A stretch of DNA of 64,000 bases from Diphasiastrum complanatum (GCA_029204225.1 CM055115.1:8343558-8407557), one strand, 5' to 3'; shown: positions 20,230 to 31,039, counted from the stretch's first letter. Program-made: numbers and translations. Notes: generated from the letters alone by a model not told the origin.

Positions 20230-20879
20230 TTGCTTTATTTGCAGCTTCATGGTTGTCTTCATCTTTCATTTTTTTCTGCATCTCTTTCTTTTGGTCCGTT
20301 ACTTTTGAATCTCTTTGGGCTTCATAAGAGGGGATTCAACTATCATTGCTCCAGAGAGTTTCTTTTGATCAAGACTGATCTGACTCAACTGTTGCTTAAG
20401 TTTTGTCCTTTCCTCCTCAGCTTCTTGAATCTTTCTCTTTATTTCTTCTAGCTGCTTCGCCTGCTCATTGTGAATAAATATGGTGTTTCAAAATGATTAA
20501 CAAATATTGTTATAAACAAGAACGTTCTAATAATAAAGTATCTAAAGAATTATACCTTCCATTCGCATCCTCTTACAAAGTCCCATTCTGCATTTGATAT
20601 TTTTTGTCCCTCTTTTGTTGTTTTTTCTAGTGTGTCATGCATCCACTCTATAGTGCATTGCTTGGGCAATGGCTCAAGATCATGTGAACTTGAGGCCATG
20701 CATCTACCTCTATTCTGTCGTTGGTGCTTTCTAGACAAGGCCCTCTCTCTTTTCTCTTCTTCATATAGGTCTAACCATTTATCCATAACTCCACAAATTA
20801 TAAAGCATGAATGTAGAAATTTTTTTTCATTGGAAGGGTGCCAACCTATGGACCTTTCCCATCCCTTGAGGTTTTTCAC
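20230..20879 (-). pseudogene. CACTA-1 transposase C-terminal region
   Basis: The minus strand reads KWLDLYEEEKRERALSRK, then DLEPLPKQCTIEWMHDTLEK, SNAEWDFVRGCEWKV, and after a probable intron a coiled coil, KQLEEIKRKIQEAEEERTKL. A homologous block, KWISLYEEAK...REWEFARGC, is found in the second CACTA remnant near 42900-43180. Such coiled tails are common in plant CACTA proteins. The last part overlaps no other gene; the stop lies near 20240. Confidence 0.65.
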
Positions 20880-21376
20880 TAGTTACCTCTTCGGCTTCCT
20901 CATCACACCACAATAGTGGAGCAGATGGATGTAGTTGGTGCAAAATTTTAGTAACATAAAAGAGAGATTCATGTACTAACCATCCCTCTGACATGCTACC
21001 TTCAAGCCTTGCCTTTTGACGCACAAAATCTTTTAAGACTTTCATGTATCTTTCCATAAAGAGCATCCACCTACAAAGTCACAAAAGGTTAAAAATAAGT
21101 GTTTTATTTAATGAGTTCATGTATCGATTGATTTAGTTTAAATACACATGCAAAATAAAATTTATACACTTATACCTAATGTGCACTGGACCATCAATAG
21201 AAACTTCTTCAACCAAGTGCACCAATAAATACACTTGTGAGTCCATGATGGAAGTTGGAAAATATCTCTCAAACATGCACACAATCTCCACCATATCCTC
21301 ATGTCTCTTGCGAAGATCCAGCTCACGAATTTCTTTTGAACACTTCCACCTGCAACATATTCAATCCATTTTATGT
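20827..21376 (-). pseudogene. CACTA-1 DUF4218 region with intron
   Basis: Exon one (21176 upward) reads KEIRELDLRKRHEDMVEIVC, MFERYFPTSIMDSQVYLLVH, LVEEVSIDGPVHI. A 105-bp intron at 21071-21175 (GTATAA...TTGTAG) follows, and exon two resumes WMLFMERYMKVLKDFVRQKA, RLEGSMSEGWLVHES. Splicing gives HIRWM, matching the family's FRWMYPFERYMK junction. DUF4218 is a standard C-terminal part of En/Spm transposases. This section has no stop in its coding frame. Confidence 0.78.
21071..21175 (-). other. CACTA-1 intron, 105 bp
   Basis: Minus-strand donor AG|GTATAAGTG and acceptor TTTGTAG|GTGG; AT-rich inside. Removal restores the DUF4218 frame, which supports it as a genuine intron. Confidence 0.75.
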
Positions 21377-22166
21377 CTATTTGAATTTCCAATCAATAAA
21401 TACTAAATAAAAAAATGCACCAAGTAAATGTAAATACCTGACAATGATTGATAGTTTGTATATGGTCTCACAAATATCTTTTGACAAGCACCCACGAATT
21501 GACAATGGATAGATGAATTGAATCATCTTTAGCCAATCATGAGATTTGAGACCTTGCAACTTTCCATCCACTGTGAATGATGACCGTAGAGAATGGGCAA
21601 AACCAGTTGGTGTTCTAATGTCATGAATAATGGAGCACACATGGTTAAGCTCCTCCTTAGTGAATGTCCAAGGTACTTTTGGAGCATGATCTTCACCATC
21701 ATTTATCCAATATTCTTTTTTGGTGTTTGATTCTTTTAGATCGTGCCTTGCAGCAATGGTATCTTTTTCACTAATCAAGTGTTTTTAAATAGATTCACCA
21801 CATTTTTAAATATGTGCATGGGATCAAGTAGGTGATTAATTAAAAAGTTATTCCAATATTCCAAACGATGAAATATAGATAATCTTTTCATACCATCCAT
21901 TGGCTTTGCTTGAGATTTCTCCCATAGTTTTTGCCAATCTTCTACATACATCCTCTTTGGAGGCATCTCTCTCTCAGCTCTTCCTCTAAAACCTCTTCTA
22001 TGAGTGTCTCTGAATGGATGGCCTTCATGCAAGTATTTACGATAATTTTCATAAACCACTGTTTTGAGACTAAGAGTATCTTCTCATAAGATTTGGCCCG
22101 CACAAAAAACAAGCATTTTTTCCAACCGTTTGAAAGCCTGCCCAACAAATGAATACCATCAATCAC
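21377..22166 (-). pseudogene. CACTA-1 TNP2 middle/C-terminal part
   Basis: GHPFRDTHRRGFRGRAER, then RLSIFHRLEYWNNFLINH and LLDPMHIFKNVVNLF, matches the TNP2 block that usually ends in LDVMHIEKN. The next ORF (21778-21377) reads FTKEELNHVCSIIHDIRTP, GLKSHDWLKMIQFIYPLSI, RGCLSKDICETIYKLS, the following family block. Frame changes near 22060 and 21776 suggest small indels or short introns. Confidence 0.78.
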
Positions 22167-22329
22167 TATTAAAAAAAGTATATGTAGTATACTTTTTTTT
22201 AATAGCCATTGTAGTATATCATGTAAATGTCAAGAATTACTAGTTGTATGTAATTGTAAACAAACTCCTATGTACACAAGATAGACATTGTTTGAATGAT
22301 TACTTGAGCATTCACCTAATCCTGGATAG

Positions 22330-22749
22330 TCATGCATTGTCCACATTACAATGGCATGTAGTGTAAACTCCCTCTAATGTAAGGGGCGCGATGTCATATG
22401 CTTTTATTCCCTTCAACAAATCTTCCAACTCGTCAATAAGCGGCTCAAGATACACATCCATGTTCTTAACCTTGCGTTGGCTAGGAATTAGAAGTGCCGA
22501 CATAATATGTCCCTTTTTTGTACTCAACCAAGGAGGAATATTATAATTTACCAAGCAAACAGGCCAAATGGACCACGTAGTTGTTCGTACACCAAAGGGG
22601 TTCACACCATCTGTTGCAAGACCAAATCTCACATTTCTTGACTCATTGGCAAAGCTTGGATACTCTTTGTTGATGTGTTTCCATGCAGGTGAATCTGAAG
22701 GTACCCTCATCATCCCATCCGTAGAGGTATGGTGTGCATGCCAGTCCAT
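22330..22749 (-). pseudogene. CACTA-1 TNP2 transposase core (Transposase_21)
   Basis: A 139-codon frame carries DSPAWKHINKEYPSFANESR, NVRFGLATDGVNPFG, TTTWSIWPVCLVNYNIPPWL, SALLIPSQRKVKNMDVYLEP and LIDELEDLLKGI. This is the catalytic core of En/Spm (CACTA) transposases, with the conserved LATDGxNPFG Asp. At its end the frame slips, and LHAIVMWTMHDYPGLG (family LMWTINDFPAYG) continues in another frame. The enzyme cuts and moves CACTA elements; this copy looks recently degraded. Confidence 0.88.
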
Positions 22750-22811
22750 AAGTTGTGCAAGAGATTTACAATGAAATTAACGTTGCAATCATGGAATTAC
22801 TGGAAAATATC

Positions 22812-23048
22812 CTAAAACTTTGCACACAAATTATCTGTATATCGAGGAGTATTACAAATGGGACATTTCCTGAGTGATTCGTACCTTCCTCGATATAAAA
22901 TACAATCTTTTGGACATGCATGATATTGCTTGTAGTCCATCCCGATGTTAGACGACATCTTTTGTGCCTCATTTCTTGTCTCAGGCATGACATTCCCTTC
23001 TGGGAGAATTTTGTTTCTCAATAGTCTATACATGACAAAAGAAGTCAT
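22812..23048 (-). pseudogene. CACTA-1 TNP2 N-terminal zinc block
   Basis: MPETRNEAQKMSSNIGMDYK, YHACPKDCILYRGRYESLRK and CPICNTPRY show the paired Cys motif (CPxDC...CPxC) that precedes the TNP2 core. It is open for 78 codons. An intron probably separates it from 22749. Confidence 0.8.
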
Positions 23049-23162
23049 TGTAAAAAAATTATCACTAGATTTCCAAATTGTAAATTTTGTTTCAAAGCAA
23101 AAATGACAAGTAGATGAAAAAAAATTTACTCAAATAACGATTTGAGGCTTTGCTCACTCCAT

Positions 23163-23544
23163 CTATATTTGGCTTGAAGATTTAATAGAAGTAGAGAAGC
23201 GCCAAACGAGATGTCTTTGCTCCAAGATACAATGCGGTCTTTGATTCTTCTCACAATTTTTGTTCTTCTTTAGACAAAAGTGCCTCCACATCTTGTTCAT
23301 TGTGTCTGGCTGCACTATTGTTCTCGTACATATCATCCAACATGTCTCCCATGACTTCAAATTCATCATTCATTGGAAGCTCATTTTCATCGTTGGAACT
23401 TGTTTGCGAAGAAGTAGACTTAGATGAGCTAGATTTAGATGCATTAGTCTCTTGATTAATGCGCTCATCAATTTCCATCATCTCTTTTAAGCATTGACGT
23501 AGACGACGAGGTAATTGCTTTATACGAGGACCGTTGTATTGCAT
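23163..23544 (-). pseudogene. CACTA-1 transposase N-terminal exon
   Basis: It begins near 23544 with QYNGPRIKQLPRRLRQCLKE, followed by a Ser/Thr run and FEVMGDMLDDMYEN. A TGA at about 23245 interrupts KEEQKL and EESKTALYLGAKTSRLALL. LQAKYRWSEQSLKSLFE continues in a shifted frame, matching the family's LYNLKARFGWSDKSF. Two lesions within 100 bases show the gene is inactive. Confidence 0.7.
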
Positions 23545-23574
23545 TCGTTGTCTACGTCAACCATTACGAGGATT

Positions 23575-24590
23575 ATTGTCTCCAATGCTAAATGAGGATG
23601 AAGAATCCTATATACCAAAATAACAAGAAGTAGGTTGAAACAATGCTTGATAAACATTTCCTTCCAATACTTGATAGATCTAAATGTTGCATATGAATAT
23701 AAATTACCTCTTTGCTTAAAAAGTATGAACATACCAATGTATCTATTAGAAGGCTGCAACTGTAGAACTATCAGTTTCTTCACCCTTCCACTAAGCCTTC
23801 ATCATGTTTTCTTATCGTTATCAAACCGTCCATCCAAATTTGTTCCTACCACCAATTTCTTGATGATGAGTCCATCCCCTTGAGATTGATAACCAAAGTT
23901 TGTGCAACCTACCAGATCGAAGATTTTTCTTAAGACTGGAACTTCGACTAAGAGAAGAACCACGGAAACACCCAGAAGAAAATGGAGGATACAGACCTCC
24001 CAGAAGATAGAATTTGCCAAGAAACCAAAGATGAAACCGTCAATGGCAGATACAAGTGACAAAACAAGGAGACACATGGAAAACACTCGAGCATGCAAGT
24101 TGTGAAGCTGCTGAGAGCTCTCCAATTTTGAGAATGTCAGCCAATTGCAGCAATAAGACATTCTGGTTAAACTACGACAATTCATGAAGAAAACAGTTTT
24201 TGTGATAAAGACTGACGACAATAAGCACCTGGTTTTATGAAAGCGAATGAGGATCTACGCTTTTCCAAGTGACGATCGAAGATGCCAATGCAAAGCGGAG
24301 CGACATTGTCCAATACGAGTTGCAGTGGGTCCTGCAACACATTAGGGGTGGGATGATGTTGGCTGATTCTGACGAATCCCCAAGATACTCGGACATAGTA
24401 ACTCAAGAGCACCTCTCACCTAGACCGAGGAGGTCTCTAAGAAGACGAGACTAATGAATATTGAGAGCTGAGTATGAGAGCCGAGAAATACTAGCTAGGA
24501 AAGACATGCAAGAACCGTATAAGCCTCATGGTGAATCCCAGAAGATGGAATGACCATGTAGGAACTAGTATTTCTAGGCAAATGTAATAA
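23575..24590. other. Stretch without recognised gene
   Basis: A 139-codon hydrophobic minus-strand frame (24221-23802) and shorter plus-strand frames are open, but none has family motifs. Plus-strand fragments such as DLPEDRICQETKDETVNGRY look faintly protein-like, so an old exon is possible. No CACTA terminal repeat was found. Confidence 0.35.
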
Positions 24591-25703
24591 ATGCAAGTAG
24601 ACCCCTCTTAAAGAAAGTAGAGTGAGCCACCTTTTGATGGTGACCTCTAGTGGAGAGCATTATTCCACTTGTAATTTGTGAAATGTGGAAATTCCACTAG
24701 GATGCCACCTAATAAGCTCTCTTGCTTATTTAAGAGACTCCCTCTTTGTGTAGAGGAGCTTTTTGAGAATTGCATCAACTCCATGCTGAAATGAGAAGAG
24801 CCTCCACGAGTTAGATGCATCCATTGAGCTCCTTGATCATGATGGTTTTCTTGAGTGATGCCCCTATGATCATGCCCTTCCATTCATTGTGTGTGGTTGT
24901 GGACTGTAGAGTGGATTAGATTTTCTGCTTTCGTAGAGTGGATTAAATTTCTTTTTTTCTTGTGGATTAATGTAGGAATCAGCATTTAGGTAAACTAAAT
25001 AGGCTGGATCTGTGGTGTAAATCTTGCATATTCTCTAACATTCTAGTTCTTGATGTTCTTGGGATGTCCAAGAATCAAAAGACTGGTTGGTATCTTGATT
25101 CTTGGACTTCTAGCATGCTGTAGATTAGTTTTGTTTCTTGTTTTGTCAATTTATGCAAGTGTAGCTCAGTGTTAGTAAAATACAGGCTCCGATTCAGACC
25201 GTTTAAAGTGTAGGTAGCTGTAGAAACTACTGAATGTTCATTTGGGCTGCATGCTGATCTTTGAATGAGCGTTCTTGGCTTGCATCCCTGTTAGAATGTA
25301 AGTGCATTCAAGAGAGACGACCCTGAGTAGTCCTCTGACAGGCAGGACAAAAAACTATACTACAATGAGAATCTGTTCCCTTGTGCCTGGTTTGGCATTG
25401 TTAAATCAAGAATACGTCTAATGAATGCCATGAAGCCTGGTAACAGACAGAAACGATTTTGAAGAAAAAGCAAGTAAAAGAAACGTAGTAAACAGATCCT
25501 CTGGAGCATGGAATATGTAAACATCTTTGATGGAAGATCAATAATTTTACAAGTAAACAATGCATCATATACTCACTTTTCATTACATCAAATCACTCTT
25601 TTGTTCCTACAGTTTCATTCACACTTGAAGGAACATCATCAAACTTAAGGTAGTAATAAGGGCAATAAAAATCAAACAATCATCAACTTGTAATTGCATT
25701 TGG
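24591..25703. other. LTR-like promoter region and unassigned flank
   Basis: Plus 24725-24745 (cttatttaagagactccctc) resembles an LTR TATA region, and the preceding 130 bp are unusually rich in tgga/ccac pairs. No partner LTR or coding sequence was identified, so the assignment is weak. Down to 25703 nothing else is recognised. Confidence 0.3.
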
Positions 25704-25715
25704 GCTCTGATACCA
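25704..25715 (-). other. Copia-type primer-binding site (initiator Met tRNA)
   Basis: Plus gctctgatacca, the same 12-mer as at 7344-7355, directly followed by tgtcaaaatcagagg, a plausible LTR start. It marks the inner border of a 5' LTR of a minus-strand Copia element whose coding part is not recognised here. Confidence 0.75.
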
Positions 25716-26170
25716 TGTCAAAATCAGAGGTTATGAACCTCATTTGGATACTAAAACATTGAAAAAGCATCAAAGTTTTCACTAATTCAACCTATTTTGC
25801 ATCTAATTGGCAAGAGCTTTCAAACACCACAATAAAACTATAAATAATTGATCTTCACATCCTGTCACACACGTGGAAAGTATAATACTTTGTTTAGATT
25901 CAGATCTATTCATTAGACACAAAAAATATCACATTCATCATTCATCAATTTTTCCAAAATCACCATCTCTTGATAATCTCTCAAAGTATGTACAAAATGA
26001 GCTCTCAATCCATATCAAATGATCTCGGATATGAGATTAGGTAGAGTGCCATTAGGGGTAGACCCTAAACCCCTGGCTATCAAAGGCTTAGATCATGCAT
26101 AATTACCCTCTTAGTAGCTCGAGTCAACTGTCTTACAAAAGTACGTGGCCGACCTCATAAAAAATCTCAA
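25716..26170 (-). repeat. Candidate LTR next to the primer-binding site
   Basis: Starts TGTCAAAATCAGAGG. The outer end is not determined and no second copy is seen in the window, so only the inner border is supported. Confidence 0.45.
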
Positions 26171-26179
26171 TCATCTAGG

Positions 26180-26380
26180 AACATCATGATATAATTCACT
26201 TTAGAAAAATATTTATTTAACTAATTCCATTTCATTATCACCAGGCAAAAAAAAAAAAAAACCTCATCGTAATATAATTCACTTTAGAAAAGTATATATA
26301 ACCTCATCATTATGTAATTCACTTTAGAAATATATTTATTTAACTAATTTCATGTCATTATCAACATGCAAAAAAAAAAA
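26180..26380. repeat. A-rich tandem repeat, three partial units
   Basis: The runs taattcactttagaaa and tatttatttaactaatt-cat recur at about 26190, 26270 and 26315; units one and three end in a long A run. Unit two lacks the second half. Confidence 0.8.
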
Positions 26381-26381
26381 T

Positions 26382-26725
26382 GCATGGATAATCCACGTAG
26401 AAGATATCCATGCGTGGATTTCTTTAATGTCCGGTCCGGTCCGGTGAAGAAACTGAAATCTGCGTGGATTATCCACGCGAAAACTACCTTCCGGCGCCGC
26501 CAACTTTCCCTTCGAAACAGTTGCTGAAATTTTCAAAATTCAATTTTGTGCGGATAATCCACGCGCATAAATTTTTCGGTGCTGTGTCAGAAAAACACCG
26601 GTGGACTGGCTGGAGGTGTGTTCAAAAACTTTTTGGCGTGGATAATCCACGCGTGGATGTTCCATGCAAACAAAATTTCGGAAAATCGACTGTTGGGTGT
26701 CGCATGGATAATCTGCGTGGATAAA
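26382..26725. repeat. Array of GTGGATAATCCAC palindromes spaced 66-88 bp
   Basis: Five near-palindromes start at about 26382, 26462, 26550, 26636 and 26702. The best is GCGTGGAT-T-ATCCACGC (26462-26478), and the same arms recur at 26636-26652. Extra half-sites gcgtggat lie at about 26412 and 26651. Between them the sequence differs, but several intervals share an aaa-tttcgg stretch soon after the palindrome, so this may be a diverged tandem repeat. No protein-coding support exists. Confidence 0.75.
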
Positions 26726-26742
26726 CACAGAGTTTTCTAGTT

Positions 26743-27132
26743 GTGTATGGGACGCCAGTTATCATAGGAGGCTCAACTAGGCATGACTATGTCGATATCT
26801 CCAGTGCATGGAGGTGGGTCGGTTGTGACCCTATGGATGGGCAGGTACGGTGCGTCATCTGGGGTGTGCGGAACCTTGAAGGCGATCGAAAATTTATGGG
26901 ATTTGTAACATTTCGAGGTGCACACGTTTCCATTTTTGCTTATGTAGTTGGGTATTCCTTCATATGGAATGTGGTCGTTTTAGTTTTAACCTTTGTTCAA
27001 GTTTTCTTGGGAAAAGGTTGGCATGTGAATGGTTCATATGGATTAAAAGAGTCAATTCACATTGATAATTCTTTTTACTATTCAAGCCTCAAATTTCTGG
27101 TTTGCATATGTAAAAGCAAAAGGTTAGCTTAA
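26743..27132 (+). CDS. Unrecognised 129-codon ORF
   Basis: The frame opens at 26743 and reads VIIGGSTRHDYVDISSAWRW, VGCDPMDGQVRCVIWGVRN, with one strongly hydrophobic stretch (SIFAYVVGYSFIWNVVVLVL) near residues 63-90. No family is recognised and no splice or promoter signal was seen. It directly follows the palindrome array. Chance openness is a real possibility. Confidence 0.2.
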   Translation: MYGTPVIIGGSTRHDYVDISSAWRWVGCDPMDGQVRCVIWGVRNLEGDRKFMGFVTFRGAHVSIFAYVVGYSFIWNVVVLVLTFVQVFLGKGWHVNGSYGLKESIHIDNSFYYSSLKFLVCICKSKRLA

Positions 27133-27772
27133 AGCATCATAGTAACTTTAAGCTTTACCTTTGGTTTTTTTTATTAGAAATGATTTGTAATAGCCTAGTA
27201 ATAGTTTGAAAATCTTTTTGAACTTTATTTCTAAAGTTTAGAATTTCATCTTCTTGATTTGTTCTTCCCCCTTTAACTCTTTTTGTTCTGAGTTTTGTTT
27301 CAAAAAAAAAAAGAAAAAAACCAAAATAAAGAGATGAAAGCCGTCGGCGGGTCTGAACAGTCTTGTTCAGTCCCCAGGCCTGTGGTACGGATCGGGTGGG
27401 AGAATATTTCTTCCCCTGGCCTTTTTCATTAAAAAAATAATAAAAATAAAAATTTTATGGGCCTCAGGCTCGCTGCAGTGTGAGCCTGTAAACCTACGCA
27501 CCCCGTTCCTCGAGGTTTGGGAGGAGGACCTATATAGATCCGTACGGGGGGTTGTTACAGATCCGTACGAGAGAGAGAAATCAATAAAAGAAAGAAAGGA
27601 GGGAGGGGGAGAACGGTCTTTCCCCACGCAGCCCTCACTCCTTGTAAACATTAATAGACCATTTGTAAGGGAGACTTGGGAGAATGTACACTCCCCACGC
27701 TTCCCTCACAAAGGAACCTTTGGCAAAGCCATGTTTTAAAAGTTTATGAAAGTAAACATTGAGTTTCAAATC
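27133..27772. other. Intergenic stretch with short inverted repeat
   Basis: Contains ctgaacagtcttgttcag (27353-27370), the direct pair gatccgtacg near 27537 and 27560, and a GC-richer patch. It could be an LTR edge; nothing is coding. Confidence 0.4.
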
Positions 27773-28570
27773 TCATCATATCACATCAGAAAGCTGTACT
27801 ATATGGTACTTGTTTGATCTCCCTGGTCCTTTGGAGCACAAAGAGTTTCGTGTCATGTCGTGTCGTTTGACCTTCTCCTTTTGCTCGTGCATTAGCTGCC
27901 TTCTGTCCGTTGGATAGTGCCTTCACGTTGTAGGCCTTTCACCTTTAGATTCAAGAACATTTTTGCGACTTTAAGAGCAGTGTTGCTTTTTCAAGGGCCC
28001 CTTCATTTTTTCAAGGGCACCTTCGCTTATATCCGGAAGGCATTTGGCGACAATGTCGCTTTTTCTCGAAGGGCAAAAAAGCTGACTTTAGGGCATAAAC
28101 TAGTTCGAAGGAAAATCTCGCTTTTCTAAGGGCGAGTGTCATTTTTCTAAGGGTCTAAAAACCTTTCTAACAGTGTCACCTTTTTCGCAAAAATGCAAAT
28201 AATGCAATAGTTCAGGAAAAGTTCTCAGAGTTATTTTCTAAGTGTTTTAGACCTAGAGATGAATTTTTCCTTATGACCCAAAAATGTAAATTGTGCGACG
28301 AAACAGTTCAATAATATAGACTGTGCATAACATAGTTCAAAATGCACAGAATGAAAATATTGAAGATTAATCCAAACTTCCGCGATGTCACACAAACAAA
28401 ATTCACAATTTACAAGTCCAAAAGAACGTGATTTGGAAGTATTGTTTTTACTTGCAAAATAAGTGGTTAACTTTAGTATACACAAAAATATCACCAATGC
28501 ACTGCACAAAATCAGATAAGTTCAAATACACATTTCTACAAGTTTTTAATATTCAAATAAATGTCTCACC
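27773..28570. other. Unit copy 1, 3' non-coding part
   Basis: Contains a loose series of ctttttc-aagggc and cttttctaaggg motifs (about 27980-28165), then AT-rich sequence. No coding block is recognised. It is conserved in copy 3 (54952-55750) but absent from copy 2. Confidence 0.5.
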
Positions 28571-28639
28571 TCGTAGAAAGTCTCATCTGGCATTCAAAAA
28601 TCATCAAAAAAATTTATACAAACATTTCCCAAAAACATC

Positions 28640-28900
28640 GTCTTCAAAGACATCTTTCTCTGTGAAATTTTTTCATCAATTCATGAACATGTGCTAAAAC
28701 TTGTTGCTCATTAGTTGTCGGCCACATATACCCAACAATAATAGCTAATATCATTGCTTCTCCCCTAGATAGTAGTCTCCCTTTGCTTTACCATTGTTCC
28801 AATTTCAAGAGTTGCAGTTTTTCAAAAATTGATCTGATTTCGATCGAACTTTTTTCACTCTCCTTTCTACAAACAGGGGATGTCAGTCCATGATGCCATG
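28640..28900 (-). pseudogene. Unit copy 1, conserved C-terminal block
   Basis: One minus-strand frame reads SSIEIRSIFEKLQLLKLEQW, a TAA (28788-28790), then SKGRLLSRGEAMILAIIVGY, MWPTTNEQQVLAHVHELMKK. Copy 3 has the same frame with the same TAA. The first part looks like an amphipathic helix. The TAA could be an old nonsense mutation or lie in an intron, since the codon pair TGGTAA includes a GTAAAG donor. No family is recognised. Confidence 0.4.
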
Positions 28901-28974
28901 GTGTTTTTATGACTGGCCATAAATACCTATACAGTACATGACTCTCTGATATTGGTGCCTGACAAATACGATGT

Positions 28975-29565
28975 GATACTATATAAGATCAAATGTCCTT
29001 TTGCATTTTTGTTGCGTCTAGTAATGGCCAAAGCTCTTGCAACAAAAAGTCTTCAGCACTTTGGCCATCCCAACCAGCAAATACAAATGGAAAAACACAA
29101 TTTCCTACATGATTCTGATGCAGCTTTGTAAGGTGAATTGTCGATGAGGATTGTGTTTTGATCGTGTAATTTTTTGAAGTGTTTCCAAACACTAACCAAA
29201 GGCTTGAAGCTTGCACAAACATGCTTGTTATTAGGTCTCATCAGACCAGTCTGGTAGCAATTTTCTTGAGACCAGAGCATAAACAATGGTAGCTTGCAAC
29301 CAAATTTTCTCTTGATGTAGCTATAAGACTTCAGGGTATTTCTAAATACCATGGTTGACCATATTCCAACCCTGCAAGTTGATGTTAGCTTTGCCAAGAA
29401 CTCTAAGCATCCAAGTCGAAGTTGCAACCATTTTCCCTCGTGATAATCAACATTTGACATAGGAGGCTTTCTATCCCAACGTTTAATTAATACTCCATTC
29501 AAATCCAATATAACATATAAAGGTCCAATTTGTGGATCAACACGAAAGAATACCTGGATTGACAC
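28975..29565 (-). pseudogene. FCP1/NIF-type HAD-like domain, copy 1
   Basis: The frame from 29565 (after a plausible acceptor tcaatccag) reads FFRVDPQIGPLYVILDLNGV, LIKRWDRKPP, LGCLEFLAKLTSTCRVGIWS, FKPLVSVWKHFKKLHDQNTI, LIDNSPYKA. These are the blocks of FCP1/SCP/TIM50-like HAD phosphatases. In the catalytic DxDx(T/V) motif the second Asp is Asn (DLNG), and the later DDSPYK reads DNSPYK. After a frameshift near 29125, HVGNCVFPFVFAGWDG and LLQELWPLLDATK give the C-terminal end. Many plant relatives also have DLNG, so loss of activity is uncertain. Function here is unknown. Confidence 0.75.
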
Positions 29566-29572
29566 AATTCAC

Positions 29573-29940
29573 TCAATGTGTAAAAGCATAGTGTATAAAA
29601 ATCAAATAAACAATTATGTCTATTGAAGAAAAAATGTAGCTTAAGAGAGAGACAAATGAAAAATTGTATCTATTCAAGCAAATAGTTTTCAACATCCATA
29701 AAAACAAGTCAATGAGAGCAATTAGTAACCAAAGCTTAAGCAAGGCTTTCAATATATAGTTTGCTTCCATCAATTCTCGGCAAGTTTGAAACACTTGAGT
29801 TGCACTCCTCATTATGTGTGATATTCAAATCTTCCTCATGTCCTGGTCTTATTATATTGATAGAGGAAGATTGATCCAATGCCAAAAGTTCTTTTTCATT
29901 ACCAACATACGAATCATCGTGACAATGCTTGCTTAAATGT
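29573..29940 (-). pseudogene. Unit copy 1, block upstream of the FCP1-like domain
   Basis: The minus strand carries EHCHDDSYVGNEKELLALDQ-like sequence ending SNLPRINGSKLYIESLA and a stop; it is clearest in copy 3 (57218-56988). The interval to 29565 is probably an intron. Ser/Asn- and acid-rich, no family recognised. Confidence 0.35.
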
Positions 29941-30560
29941 TCTGTTCATACACACATTGTGCTCAACTCAAACTTCTAATTGTTCAAAAAAAAAACTCAA
30001 TGCACTCCTCGAAATCTTATGAAAAAGTCGTCAAGCTCGTACTTCAAATGTGGCATTATTGGCATAAAAAAACATGCATCGTATGTATATTCAAGTGGTA
30101 TTTTCTTAATATATACACATATACAATTTTGTTTTTAATTGCAATGTATAACTATCGATCGAATCAAATCTACGCATTACAAGCATGACAATACATTGCT
30201 CTATCTCTGTGTCTCTTCCTATAAAACATACCCTCTCCATCTTTCTCTCCCTCTCTCTCGAAACATACCCTTCTATTACAATGTGTGCTAAAAAAAACTT
30301 GCAATTATGCTATTTATTGTTCTAAAATGTGAAATGTTACTATTAGAAAATTGAAAATTGTTCACAATTAAGACTTGTGAAAGTACTAAAATGCCAAACA
30401 ATCGTGATTCAAAAATCGCATAAAAACATCAATGGCTTCTTCATAAAATAAAACCCAACAACAATATATTTAAAATAGCAACGACTTGAATAGATGACAT
30501 TATGTACAAAAGAATAAACTAGAAATGCAAATACAAATATTGTATCATAGTTACAACCTC
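29941..30560. other. Unit copy 1, non-coding interval
   Basis: AT-rich sequence, conserved in all three copies but with no open coding frame; includes a short ct-rich run. It is probably intronic or a spacer between two genes. Confidence 0.45.
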
Positions 30561-30564
30561 TACA

Positions 30565-30790
30565 TTATAATTGTAGCATAACGACCTCATATACCATCTT
30601 GAGGCTCTTCATTTTTGTCAAGGTCTTGCTCTCTGTCCGTAATTGGATCAACTGAATGAATTTGCTCATTGTGGACCATGACCGACTAATAGAAGACAAC
30701 AGAGATTGCAAATTTGGAATCATGTCCACCGGAGATGGTCCCATGGAAGACAAGCTTAAGCACCATCTTTGCACAACTCAGCTATGGTTT
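30565..30790 (-). pseudogene. Unit copy 1, acidic-tail block
   Basis: Reads RWCLSLSSMGPSPVDMIPNL, QSLLSS. In copies 2 and 3 it continues QPKGLFSIYSDNEEVVVNTG, IQDVFHEVG, and an alternative frame ends in the acidic DPITDREQDLDKNEEPQEGI and stop. Copy 1 lacks about 85 bp in the middle. Looks like the C-terminal tail of the ParB-like protein or of a second gene; unassigned. Confidence 0.35.
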
Positions 30791-31039
30791 CTCACCTCAC
30801 TATAAAAGGATCACAAAAATCCATATATGAGTGGGTGAGTCAACCAAAGATATGACATGTCGTTGCTTGGTAACGCATGCTTGGCCTAGTAGCCCACTGG
30901 TGTAAGCATCAGCAACCACTTCAGAGGCTCCTACAAGTTCATACAAATTGTGAGATATCTATATGGCATATCACAGTTGGTTCATAACACCAAGTAGTAT
31001 ACAAATAATGTCTGAGAAAAAAACAAACGAGTAAGTTAA

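Noticed and set aside
20062-20262. Leu/Ser-repeat ORF on the minus strand
   Set aside because: It is only the translation of the (GA)n microsatellite.
23802-24221. Hydrophobic 139-codon ORF as a membrane protein
   Set aside because: No family motif, no signal or splice evidence, and faint protein-like fragments lie on the opposite strand; the openness is probably chance.
26382-26725. CRISPR array
   Set aside because: Repeat spacing looks CRISPR-like, but the repeats are short and variable, no cas genes are present, and the context is plant nuclear DNA.
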